A stretch of 64,000 bases of DNA from JAUUSJ01 sp964439395 (GCA_964439395.1 CAYTNV010000002.1:160108-224107), one strand, 5' to 3'. Positions 32,094-39,110 are shown, counted from the stretch's first letter. Translations and numbers: made by a program. The notes: a model not told the origin generated them from the letters alone.

Positions 32094-32136
32094 TTATAAT
32101 AAAAGCAACAAGATAAAGAAACGAGGTGAGTCAGAA

Positions 32137-32553
32137 ATAGGACAGAAGAAAAAGAAATATACTCCGAAATCATTTGAAAGCACTGGTATAAGCAATGATA
32201 CATCTGCAAACATTTATGAAAGTATGCTAACATCTGCTGCCTTTTTGGATTTATCTAAAAATCAGCGTTTGTTATATATGTATATGAAAGCGCAATATTA
32301 TGGTAAACGCAAGCCAAGAAAGGATTATCCAGATATCGAAGAGATACAAGGTGATGAGTGTTTCTATTTTAATCAAGCTTTAGCTGTGAAATATAACTTG
32401 TATACTCGTAGTAATCACCAATCATTTTATAGTGATATAAAGGCAATAGAACGGCATGGATTTATAAAAATAGTTAGCAATGGTAGAAATACGAAGAGCA
32501 AGTCTATATATAAATTTGTTGGTGACTGGAAAGAATGGAATGACAGTAGTTAA
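32137..32553 (+). CDS. Hypothetical element protein with possible AUA start
   Basis: About 138 residues beginning GQKKKKYTPKSFESTG, with SANIYESMLTSAAFLDLSKNQRLLYMYMKAQYY and a winged-helix-like end (SFYSDIKAIERHGFIKIV). It resembles small replication/regulatory proteins of clostridial elements, but I cannot name it. The only ribosome site, GAGGTGA (32123-32129), is 7 nt before an ATA codon at 32137. In-frame TTG/ATG codons at 32056-32089 lie inside or upstream of the promoter. So translation either starts at AUA or the start was lost by ATG-to-ATA change. Confidence 0.55.
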   Translation: MGQKKKKYTPKSFESTGISNDTSANIYESMLTSAAFLDLSKNQRLLYMYMKAQYYGKRKPRKDYPDIEEIQGDECFYFNQALAVKYNLYTRSNHQSFYSDIKAIERHGFIKIVSNGRNTKSKSIYKFVGDWKEWNDSS

Positions 32554-32557
32554 AATC

Positions 32558-32700
32558 CTAGGTGGAAAATTTAGCTTACATTAAGAGCAATCTAGGTGTT
32601 TTTTTTAACTAAGATAGAGAAATGACTATTGGAACTAGGTAGAAAATTTATCTTAGTGTATGAAAAATCGAAATGCGAGCTAGGTGGAAAATTCCACCTC
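32558..32700. repeat. CTAGGTGGAAAATT direct repeats
   Basis: CTAGGTGGAAAATTTAGCTTA (32558-32578 region), CTAGGTAGAAAATTTATCTTA (32635-32655 region) and CTAGGTGGAAAATTCC (32680-32695), plus a short CTAGGTG at 32592-32598. The last copy is an 18-bp palindrome AGGTGGAA-AA-TTCCACCT (32682-32699). Iteron-like and directly downstream of the gene at 32137, before an AT-rich stretch. Confidence 0.6.
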
Positions 32701-32813
32701 TTTATATAAATATATACCATACCAGTATATAAAAAGGTACGCCCTAAATGGTTTTGTAACGGTTTATGTGGAGTATATAAAAGGGAGTAAAGAAGAAAGG
32801 ACGAGGTAAAGAT

Positions 32814-33110
32814 ATGAGAGAAGAGAATAAGACATTGGCAAGTGAGATAGTAAAAGAACAGCAAACAATAATGATAGATATTCTATCGGAGTTAGAGGTA
32901 GCAGAGAATGACTTAGAAAAGACAGAATTCATTGTTTCTGAGATAGGAGATTTGACAGCTAGGATACCAAAGACTCAAGAGGAGACTCTATTATTTGCTC
33001 GTGATATGACAAGAATGAATATATTGGCACATATCGCTTTAGATTATCTAGGCATAACAGGAAATAAAATATGTGAATTACAAGAAAGGATAAGAGAATA
33101 TGAATTATAA
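32814..33110 (+). CDS. Hypothetical helical protein of the element
   Basis: 98 residues, predicted nearly all helical with coiled-coil character (LSELEVAENDLEKTEFIVSEI, ICELQERIREYEL). No recognised family. GACGAGGT precedes the ATG. A TTTTGTAACGG motif lies 52 bp upstream. Overlaps the start of the next small gene by 11 bp. Confidence 0.55.
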   Translation: MREENKTLASEIVKEQQTIMIDILSELEVAENDLEKTEFIVSEIGDLTARIPKTQEETLLFARDMTRMNILAHIALDYLGITGNKICELQERIREYEL

Positions 33111-33201
33111 AAAGTTAATCATTGAAATGGTAAAAAAGATTGATAATCAAGAGTTTTTGTGTAAAATCTATTCTTATGTCAAAGTATTCTTTAGTGAATA
33201 A
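33100..33201 (+). CDS. 33-residue peptide, first of a tandem pair
   Basis: MNYKKLIIEMVKKIDNQEF.. paralogous to the next gene (MDYKKMIIEMVEKVQDEY). AGAAAGGATAAGAG precedes the ATG and is itself duplicated before the second gene. Coupled to the preceding gene by overlap. Function unknown. Confidence 0.55.
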   Translation: MNYKKLIIEMVKKIDNQEFLCKIYSYVKVFFSE

Positions 33202-33235
33202 GGCAGAGGGCAGTTACAAGAAAGGATAAGAGAAT

Positions 33236-33358
33236 ATGGATTATAAGAAGATGATTATTGAGATGGTAGAAAAGGTACAAGACGAGTACATATTAAAAAG
33301 AGTATATAGATTACTCGAATACCTGTATTTAAAAGAAGAACCGTTACAAGAAAAATAG
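33236..33358 (+). CDS. 40-residue peptide, second of a tandem pair
   Basis: Shares [N/D]YKK[L/M]IIEMV[K/E]K with the previous gene, then LKRVYRLLEYLYLKEE. The duplicated unit includes the ribosome site (CAAGAAAGGATAAGAGAATATG). Small helical phage-type protein, function unknown. Confidence 0.55.
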   Translation: MDYKKMIIEMVEKVQDEYILKRVYRLLEYLYLKEEPLQEK

Positions 33359-33411
33359 CTGTGCAGGTCAATATACATTGGATATTCTTCATGAAGGAGG
33401 AATAAGACGAG

Positions 33412-33615
33412 ATGTTATATCCAAATATACCAAAGGACATAAGAAGGCTCCAAAGGTCGATACAAGCCCTTGAGTGGCAATTAACGCAAGATGTCATGGA
33501 GGAAGATAGAAATATCCATATGCAGACGTTAGAGCAATATAAAAGAGCATTGGATGGAAAAGTAAAAGTATCAGAGCCGATAAGAATAACAGACCTAAAA
33601 ACTACGGAAGATTGA
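33412..33615 (+). CDS. Small hypothetical protein at the right end of the element
   Basis: 67 residues, helical, charged (IRRLQRSIQALEWQLTQDVMEEDRN). GAAGGAGG precedes the ATG. Last gene before the integrase arm sites and attR. Confidence 0.55.
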   Translation: MLYPNIPKDIRRLQRSIQALEWQLTQDVMEEDRNIHMQTLEQYKRALDGKVKVSEPIRITDLKTTED

Positions 33616-33685
33616 AATTTTAATGGAAAATATTTTGATTTTTTGTTATGATTTAAGGGTTACAAGGTAGGATGAAAGGGATATT

Positions 33686-33717
33686 TTTGACTAACGTTTG
33701 ACTAACATTTGACTAAC
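33686..33717. repeat. Right integrase arm-type sites (3 x TTTGACTAAC)
   Basis: TTTGACTAAC at 33686-33695, 33697-33706 and 33708-33717, strict 11-bp period (one helical turn). Same decamer and period as at 21782-21802. Confidence 0.65.
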
Positions 33718-33845
33718 AAAAGTTAAAAAAACGTGTGAAAAGATGCAAAAATTAGAAAAAGAGAAAAACCCTTTTTATAAGGAAGAAACTACGACAAAAC
33801 ACGATACAAAAAGATATATTTATTAAAAAAATGTACTTTTGAAAT

Positions 33846-33901
33846 TTGGTAAGGCGGAGGTCGAGGGTTCAAATCCCCTAGGCAGCTTAGAGAAAACCTT
33901 G
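33846..33901. repeat. Right attachment site (attR)
   Basis: Second copy of the 56-bp tRNA-Thr 3' segment. The two differences (GGGGG to GAGGG, CAAGT to CAAAT) fall in the T-arm. One creates an A-C mismatch in the T-stem, so this half could not serve in a functional tRNA unchanged. Confidence 0.9.
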
Positions 33902-33928
33902 TATTTTTGATAAATACAAGGTTTTTTT
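33897..33928 (+). terminator. Terminator at the attR junction
   Basis: CCTTGTATTT (33897-33906) / AAATACAAGG (33912-33921), then T7. Stops transcription leaving the element. Confidence 0.75.
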
Positions 33929-34067
33929 ATTGTGCCGATAAAAGGGATAAAGGAAGGGCAAATATTAGAGTGAGTTGATTTCTTTGCTCTTTTTTTCTAT
34001 TTTTTATTATAGTATATCCAAATAGAAATTCTAAGTAAAAATAATAATGTTTTAAAGGAGGAATCAT

Positions 34068-34790
34068 ATGAAAATTGCCATATTATCAGATACACATGGT
34101 TTGTTAAGAGAAGAGGTGAGAGAGATTATCGATCACTGCGATGCCATTATCCATGCTGGAGATATTAATACAAGGGAGATTGTGAACCAATTACAAAAAG
34201 CTGCTCCTCTTTATATTGTTCGAGGGAATAACGATCGGGCTTGGGCGATGGATTTGCCAGAGGCGAGGCGATTTGAGTTAGCTGGTATTCACTTTTATTT
34301 AGTTCATAATAAAAAAGATGTGCCTAAAAAGCTTGATGGTATTGATATTATTATTTTTGGGCATACCCATCAATATTTTGAGAAAGAACAAGAGGGGAGG
34401 CTTTGGTTTAATCCTGGAAGCTGCGGAAGAAGACGTTTTCGCCAAGATATTACATTGGCAATTATGTATGCTGAAAATGGAAGTTATCGAATTGAAAAAA
34501 TTGAGATTGAGCAGGAGCAGAGCAAGGAAAGGCAGGGTGAGAAATCGCAGCCAAAGAAAAGAATGAAGGAAGTAGAAGAGGCAGTTTCCAAAGAAAAGGT
34601 AGTTTCTATTATTATGGAAGGATTAAAAAAAGGAGACAGTATTTCAAAGATGGCGGTGAAATTAAGTGTTTCAGAGGAGAATGTAGAGGAAATTGCAAGA
34701 ATTATTGTTACCCATCCGACAACATCCAAAGAGGGGATTGTAGATAAAATTGAGGTTAATCAAATACAAGAAAAGAAAATGGGAAGATAG
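34068..34790 (+). CDS. YfcE/MJ0936-type metallophosphoesterase with C-terminal extension
   Basis: Residues 1-150 form the phosphodiesterase: LSDTHGLL, IIHAGDIN, VRGNNDR, GHTHQYF and WFNPGSCGRRR, covering the two-metal ligands. About 80 more residues follow a charged Gln/Lys/Glu linker. They contain KKGDSISKMAVKLSVSEENVEEIARIIV, which looks like a helix-turn-helix or short helical domain and is not part of typical YfcE. AAGGAGG precedes the ATG. First host gene right of the element. Confidence 0.85.
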   Translation: MKIAILSDTHGLLREEVREIIDHCDAIIHAGDINTREIVNQLQKAAPLYIVRGNNDRAWAMDLPEARRFELAGIHFYLVHNKKDVPKKLDGIDIIIFGHTHQYFEKEQEGRLWFNPGSCGRRRFRQDITLAIMYAENGSYRIEKIEIEQEQSKERQGEKSQPKKRMKEVEEAVSKEKVVSIIMEGLKKGDSISKMAVKLSVSEENVEEIARIIVTHPTTSKEGIVDKIEVNQIQEKKMGR

Positions 34791-35006
34791 AATATATCTT
34801 TAATGAAAGCTAGTGGGTTAAAATTTTTGGAAGTTTTGTTATCATTTTGAATGATATTCGTTTTGGTTTATAGTGCTATAGTAGATATTGATAGCGTATA
34901 ATCTTGTTTATTAAGCTATTTTATTGAGAAAAATTTATATATTTCATAAAAATGTCTTAAATAATTACGGTGATTTAAAAAAATATTAAAAAGTATTAAA
35001 AAAGTA

Positions 35007-35098
35007 TTAACAAATAAAGAGAAGTATGTTATAATCAATTCATAAATGAGGGGAATCCCCTTAGTGAAGTATCTAATTCATATTTAGATGCTTCGCTA
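35007..35098 (+). promoter_or_regulatory. Promoter and structured leader of the Big2/3D-domain gene
   Basis: TTAACA (35007-35012), 17-bp spacer, TATAAT (35030-35035) with TGT extension. The leader begins near 35042 and contains GGGGAATCCCC (35050-35060) and a 14-bp stem TAGTGAAGTATCTA (35062-35075) / TAGATGCTTCGCTA (35085-35098). No T-run, so perhaps a stability or regulatory hairpin. The rest of 34791-35006 is AT-rich with nothing recognisable. Confidence 0.55.
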
Positions 35099-35132
35099 GA
35101 GGAAGAATATATAATTTTAAAGGAGAGTTTTT

Positions 35133-36146
35133 ATGATACATATAATAAAAAAAGGATTATTTATTATGGCAATGTCTGCTATGACAGTAGGAGGAGTAGT
35201 ACAAGGAGCGGCATTTTCTACGATGCAGGTAGAAGCAGCTGGGACGGTGACTAGTATTCAGTTAAATAGAACAAAGAAAAATTTAAGACCAGGTAAGAAA
35301 TTTGAGCTTATTGTCACAGACAATAATGGGAAAAAAATCTCTGCTTCCAAGCTCACATGGTCAAGCAGTAATAAAAAAATTGCCACAGTATCTAGTAAAG
35401 GCGTGGTAAAGGGCGTCAAAAAAGGAAAAGCAGTTATTACTGGCAAGTTAAATGGTACAAACCAAAAAGTGCAATGTACATTTACTATTTACAATATAAA
35501 AAATAGTTTGGAGCTTAGTCATGCGAATATGACACTTACGGTTGGTGATACAGAAACTCTTGGCGTTGATATTTGTCGTGTCGATCAGACAAGCACAGAT
35601 CCATCTTGGGTAACATTTTCAAGCTCCAATTCATCTATTGCGAGTGTTGATTCAAAGGGAAAGATAAAAGCTAAAAAAGCGGGAACAGTCACTATCACTG
35701 CCAAGTTAAAAAAGACATATAAAGTTGCGACATGTAAGGTAACTGTTAAGGAAAAAGCAAAGGCAACAACAGCAAAGGCAACAACTACAACAAAGGCAGC
35801 GACTACAACTACAACCAAAAAGGCAACTACTGCGAAGTCAACTGCTACAACAGCAAATTATACAACACTTCGAGTTAAGACAACAGCTTACTGTAATTGT
35901 AGTGTTTGTTGTGGCTCATGGGCAGGTGGTCCGACAGCTTCTGGAAAGATGCCAAAAGAGGGTAGGACAATTGCGGTAGATAAAAATGTCATTCCACTTG
36001 GAACAAAAGTTGAGATTGACGGAAAGATTTACATAGCGGAGGATACGGGAGTAAAAGGTAACTGGATAGATATATACTTTGAAAAGCATTCAGATACGAA
36101 TAAATACGGTGTTCAATACAAGACAGTAAAGATATATAAAAAATAA
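35133..36146 (+). CDS. Secreted protein with Big2 repeats and a 3D (Asp-Asp-Asp) domain
   Basis: 337 residues. A signal peptide (about 1-36: KK, hydrophobic core, VEAAG) is followed by two bacterial Ig-like (Big2) repeats (residues 38-115 and 125-205), each with SSSN..IA.VSSKG-type strands. A Thr/Ala/Lys linker (about 206-243) leads to a 3D domain: TAYC, GPTASGKMP, IAVDKNVIPLGT, AEDTG, IDIYF with the three aspartates. Such domains act as peptidoglycan lytic transglycosylases (Rpf/YuiC/MltA-like barrel). A role in wall remodelling or spore germination is likely. AAAGGAGAG precedes the ATG. Confidence 0.88.
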   Translation: MIHIIKKGLFIMAMSAMTVGGVVQGAAFSTMQVEAAGTVTSIQLNRTKKNLRPGKKFELIVTDNNGKKISASKLTWSSSNKKIATVSSKGVVKGVKKGKAVITGKLNGTNQKVQCTFTIYNIKNSLELSHANMTLTVGDTETLGVDICRVDQTSTDPSWVTFSSSNSSIASVDSKGKIKAKKAGTVTITAKLKKTYKVATCKVTVKEKAKATTAKATTTTKAATTTTTKKATTAKSTATTANYTTLRVKTTAYCNCSVCCGSWAGGPTASGKMPKEGRTIAVDKNVIPLGTKVEIDGKIYIAEDTGVKGNWIDIYFEKHSDTNKYGVQYKTVKIYKK

Positions 36147-36179
36147 TAACGCTCGAAAACATAAATATAAAAGCTTAAT

Positions 36180-36278
36180 AAAAAGGAATTCATTTAGAAA
36201 ACGAATTTTCCGCATAAGTTAGATTTTAAAGTCTAACTTACGAGAAAAATTTCAAATTCTGAGGGAATTCCTTTTTTA
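36180..36278 (+). terminator. Nested long-stem hairpin after the 3D-domain gene
   Basis: Outer AAAAAGGAATTC (36180-36191) / GAATTCCTTTTT (36265-36276) with T-rich exit; inner perfect hairpin TAAGTTAGA (36215-36223) / TCTAACTTA (36232-36240). Strong transcript end. Confidence 0.6.
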
Positions 36279-36332
36279 TACATAAAAAAATTTTTATTAC
36301 AAAAAATCTGAGAAGATAAATTTAATTTTTCA

Positions 36333-36417
36333 TTGCTGTAAAACTTATTATATGCTATGATAGGAAAGAAAAGTTTTAGGAGAGCGAAAAAATACGGAGA
36401 TTAGCCTTATTTTTTCG
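36333..36417 (+). promoter_or_regulatory. Promoter and early hairpin in the glnS leader
   Basis: TTGCTG (36333-36338), 17-bp spacer, TATGAT (36356-36361) with TGC extension. Just downstream, CGAAAAAATACGG (36385-36397) pairs with CCTTATTTTTTCG (36405-36417), one mismatch. It could act as an attenuator of the 375-nt leader. Confidence 0.5.
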
Positions 36418-36464
36418 AATAATTTTGAGGTAAAAATAGGAGGAGTTCTCTTTTTATCGTAATG

Positions 36465-36640
36465 AGCGTAGTCCCCTAGTTTTCATTATGGGGATATAAA
36501 CGTAAAATAGAGCACCGTGTGGCATACGGGAACTCTATAATTTAGCTTGTGGACTTCATGTAGGACATGGTACCCTTCGGGAAAATGTAGTGGAAGCAGA
36601 AGCAAGAATTCCCTAGCTTTGGGTATGGGGAATATCGAAA
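36465..36640 (+). mobile_element. Possible IS200/IS605-type relic with omegaRNA-like right end, in the glnS leader
   Basis: Left hairpin CCCCTAGTTTTCATTATGGGG (36473-36493, shown as one unit) followed by ATATAA. Right end with GTGGACTTCATGTAGGACA, CCCTTCGGG, GTAGTGGAAGCAGAAGCAAG and the hairpin ATTCCCTAGCTTTGGGTAT-GGGGAAT (36608-36633). The distal part strongly recalls the 3' end of tnpB plus right end in clostridial IS605/IS1341 elements, where the guide-like omegaRNA is encoded. No tnpB ORF remains. Family resemblance is from memory and needs a search. Confidence 0.4.
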
Positions 36641-36743
36641 TGCCAATAATACTAGTAAGACGAAATACTAATTTAACAAAATAGCGTTGTTTTTCACAGA
36701 AAAGAAAAATTTCTATTAGGATATAGTAGGAGGAGAAAATTGT

Positions 36744-38408
36744 ATGGAAAAAGAAAATACTTCAAAAAATTTTATTGAGCAATTTATAGATGAGGATTTG
36801 GCAGAAGGCAAATATACCAAGATTGTTACTAGATTTCCGCCTGAGCCAAATGGATATTTGCATATTGGACATGCAAAATCTATTTTATTAAACTATGGAT
36901 TATCTCAAAAATATAATGGAACATTCAATCTACGGTTTGATGACACAAATCCAACAAAGGAAAGAACAGAGTATGTAGATTCTATTTTGGCGGATGTAAA
37001 GTGGCTTGGAGCTGATTTTGGAGATAACTTATTTTTTGCATCCGACTATTTTGAGCAAATGTATGAGGCTGCTATTAAGCTGATAAAAAAAGGTAAGGCT
37101 TATGTCTGTGATTTATCTCCAGATCAGATTAGAGAATATCGAGGTACTTTAAAAGAACCAGGAAAGGATAGTCCTTATCGCAATCGATCCATCGAGGAAA
37201 ATTTAGATTTATTTGAGAGAATGAAAAACGGTGAGTTTGAGGATGGTTCTAAAGTTCTTCGTGCAAAAATTGATATGGCTTCCGCCAATATCAATATGAG
37301 AGATCCTATTATTTACCGTGTAGCAAAGATTGAGCACCATAATACAAAAGATAAATGGTGTATTTATCCAATGTATGATTTTGCTCATCCAATTGAGGAT
37401 GCCATCGAGGGAATTTCTCATTCTATCTGTACACTTGAGTTTGAAGATCATAGGCCATTATATGATTGGGTTGTGAGAGAACTTGAGTATGAAATTCCAC
37501 CACGACAGATTGAGTTTGCAAAATTATATTTGACAAATGTTGTGACTGGTAAGCGATATATTAAGAGACTTGTCGATGAGGGTATTGTCGACGGCTGGGA
37601 TGATCCAAGACTTGTAACACTTAGTGCCTTAAGAAGAAGAGGATTTACAAAAGAGTCTATCAAGAATTTCATGGAGTTAGTTGGTGTTTCTAAGGCACAA
37701 AGCTCTGTCGACTATGCGATGCTTGAGTACTGTATTCGTGAGGACTTAAAGCTTAAAAAATCTCGTGTCATGGCAGTTTTAGATCCGATTAAGCTTGTTA
37801 TTACAAATTATGAGGAGGATAAGATAGAGTATCTTGAGGTAAAAAATAATCAGGAAAATGATGAACTTGGAACAAGAAAGGTTCCTTTTGGTCGTGAGCT
37901 TTATATTGAAAGAGAGGATTTTATGATTAATCCTCCAAAGAAATATTTCCGTCTCTTCCCAGGCAATGAGGTACGCCTCATGAATGCATATTTTGTAAAA
38001 TGTAATGAATATTTTACAGATGAAAATGGAAATGTGACAGAAATTCATTGCACATATGATCCTGAGACAAAGAGTGGTTCGGGATTTACTGGAAGAAAGG
38101 TAAAAGGAACCATTCACTGGGTTTGTGCTTCTACTGCTGTGGAGGCAGAAGTACGTCTCTATGAGAATATCGTAGATGAGGAAAAGGGAGTTTATAATGA
38201 GGACGGAAGTCTTAATTTAAATCCAAATTCTTTAGTAATTAGAGATAAATGCTATTTGGAGCCAAGTCTTAAAGATGCAAAACCTATGGATAGTTTCCAA
38301 TTTGTGCGAAATGGATATTTTTGTGTAGATTCTAAAGATTCTACAGAAGATAAGTTGGTATTTAATCGAATTGTATCTCTTAAGAGTTCTTTTAAATTAC
38401 CTAAATAA
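36744..38408 (+). CDS. glnS: Glutaminyl-tRNA synthetase
   Basis: 554-residue class I enzyme. HIGH in FPPEPNGYLHIGHAKSI; GlnRS-specific DDTNP; the KMSKS loop is VVTGKRYIKRLV, the variant usual in clostridia; WDDPRLVTLSALRRRG; C-terminal anticodon-binding beta-barrels (ELYIEREDFMINPPKKYFRL). Having GlnRS means Gln-tRNA can be made directly, without GatCAB. AGGAGGAG precedes the ATG. Long leader as described. Confidence 0.96.
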   Translation: MEKENTSKNFIEQFIDEDLAEGKYTKIVTRFPPEPNGYLHIGHAKSILLNYGLSQKYNGTFNLRFDDTNPTKERTEYVDSILADVKWLGADFGDNLFFASDYFEQMYEAAIKLIKKGKAYVCDLSPDQIREYRGTLKEPGKDSPYRNRSIEENLDLFERMKNGEFEDGSKVLRAKIDMASANINMRDPIIYRVAKIEHHNTKDKWCIYPMYDFAHPIEDAIEGISHSICTLEFEDHRPLYDWVVRELEYEIPPRQIEFAKLYLTNVVTGKRYIKRLVDEGIVDGWDDPRLVTLSALRRRGFTKESIKNFMELVGVSKAQSSVDYAMLEYCIREDLKLKKSRVMAVLDPIKLVITNYEEDKIEYLEVKNNQENDELGTRKVPFGRELYIEREDFMINPPKKYFRLFPGNEVRLMNAYFVKCNEYFTDENGNVTEIHCTYDPETKSGSGFTGRKVKGTIHWVCASTAVEAEVRLYENIVDEEKGVYNEDGSLNLNPNSLVIRDKCYLEPSLKDAKPMDSFQFVRNGYFCVDSKDSTEDKLVFNRIVSLKSSFKLPK

Positions 38409-38420
38409 ATAAGAGTTTTA

Positions 38421-38463
38421 GAATGCAAAGGATAAAAAGTTTGATATCCTTTGCATTCTTTTA
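38421..38463 (+). terminator. glnS terminator
   Basis: GAATGCAAAGGAT (38421-38433) / ATCCTTTGCATTC (38446-38458), perfect 13 bp, then TTTTAT. Confidence 0.85.
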
Positions 38464-38612
38464 TATTTGAAATGGAAAACGACTTATATTATTTTATAAA
38501 GTATACTTTGATAATAAAAAACAAAAATAAGAGATATAATGAGAATAAAAGAGAAAACAAGAGAATATAATAAATATTGTTCAAAAACACAAAGATTTGC
38601 TTTATTTTCAAG

Positions 38613-38681
38613 TTGCAATTATTAGAAAAACAAATTAATATAAGTATTAGTTGATTAGCACTCATTTCAATTGAGTGCTAA
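38613..38681 (+). promoter_or_regulatory. groESL promoter and CIRCE operator
   Basis: TTGCAA (38613-38618), 17-bp spacer, TAATAT (38636-38641). Perfect CIRCE TTAGCACTC-N9-GAGTGCTAA at 38655-38681, just downstream of the predicted start. HrcA repression with heat-shock release is expected; hrcA itself is not in the window. Confidence 0.92.
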
Positions 38682-38797
38682 CAAAAAAGGAGTTCAAGAG
38701 ATTAGAATATTTGGATAATACTTTGGTAGAATTCCTTTTACAAGAGAAGACCAATATATGAAATAGAAAGTAAAAGAATATTTAAGGAGGTTCTATT

Positions 38798-39070
38798 ATG
38801 AAATTAGTACCATTAGGAGACAGAGTTGTATTAAAACAGTTAGAGGCGGAGACAACAACAAAATCAGGTATTGTATTGACAAGCGCTACACAGGAAAAAC
38901 CACAGGAGGCTGAGGTAGTTGCAGTTGGACCTGGAACAGAAGATGTGAAGATGGAAGTTGCAGTTGGACAGAAAGTTATTTATTCTAAATATGCTGGAAC
39001 GAATGTAAAATTAGAAGATAAAGAGTATATCATCGTAAAACAGAGTGATATTCTTGCAGTAGTAGAATAA
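38798..39070 (+). CDS. groES: Co-chaperonin GroES
   Basis: 90 residues: PLGDRVVLKQLEAETTTKSGIVLT, mobile-loop GIVLTSATQ, AVGPG and VIYSKYAGT. Caps the GroEL cavity. GGAGGT precedes the ATG. Forms the classic two-gene operon with groEL 40 bp downstream, behind CIRCE. Confidence 0.97.
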   Translation: MKLVPLGDRVVLKQLEAETTTKSGIVLTSATQEKPQEAEVVAVGPGTEDVKMEVAVGQKVIYSKYAGTNVKLEDKEYIIVKQSDILAVVE

Positions 39071-39110
39071 TAAATTAGACTAAAATTCTAAAATTTAGGA
39101 GGAATTAAAT

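Larger units (their letters stand above)
21661..33901. mobile_element. Integrative element in tRNA-Thr, phage-satellite (PICI)-like
   Basis: About 12.2 kb bounded by 56-bp direct repeats (tRNA-Thr 3' half plus trailer). Integrase adjacent to the tRNA, divergent repressor/Cro region, excisionase-like gene, primase-helicase with adjacent iterons, HNH and small-terminase-like proteins, serine recombinase, toxin-like peptides and small unknown genes. No capsid, portal, tail, lysis, large terminase, relaxase or conjugation gene is visible. That combination matches phage-inducible islands better than a prophage or ICE. Boundaries are direct observation; satellite identity is inference. Confidence 0.8.

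Noticed and set aside
21661..33901. Interpretation of the element as a complete prophage or an ICE
   Set aside because: No capsid, portal, tail, lysis or large terminase gene and no relaxase, coupling protein or T4SS gene is visible in 12.2 kb.
36147..36743. T-box before glnS, by analogy with cysS
   Set aside because: No TGGAACCGCG-type T-box sequence is present; the leader instead looks like an IS605-type relic.
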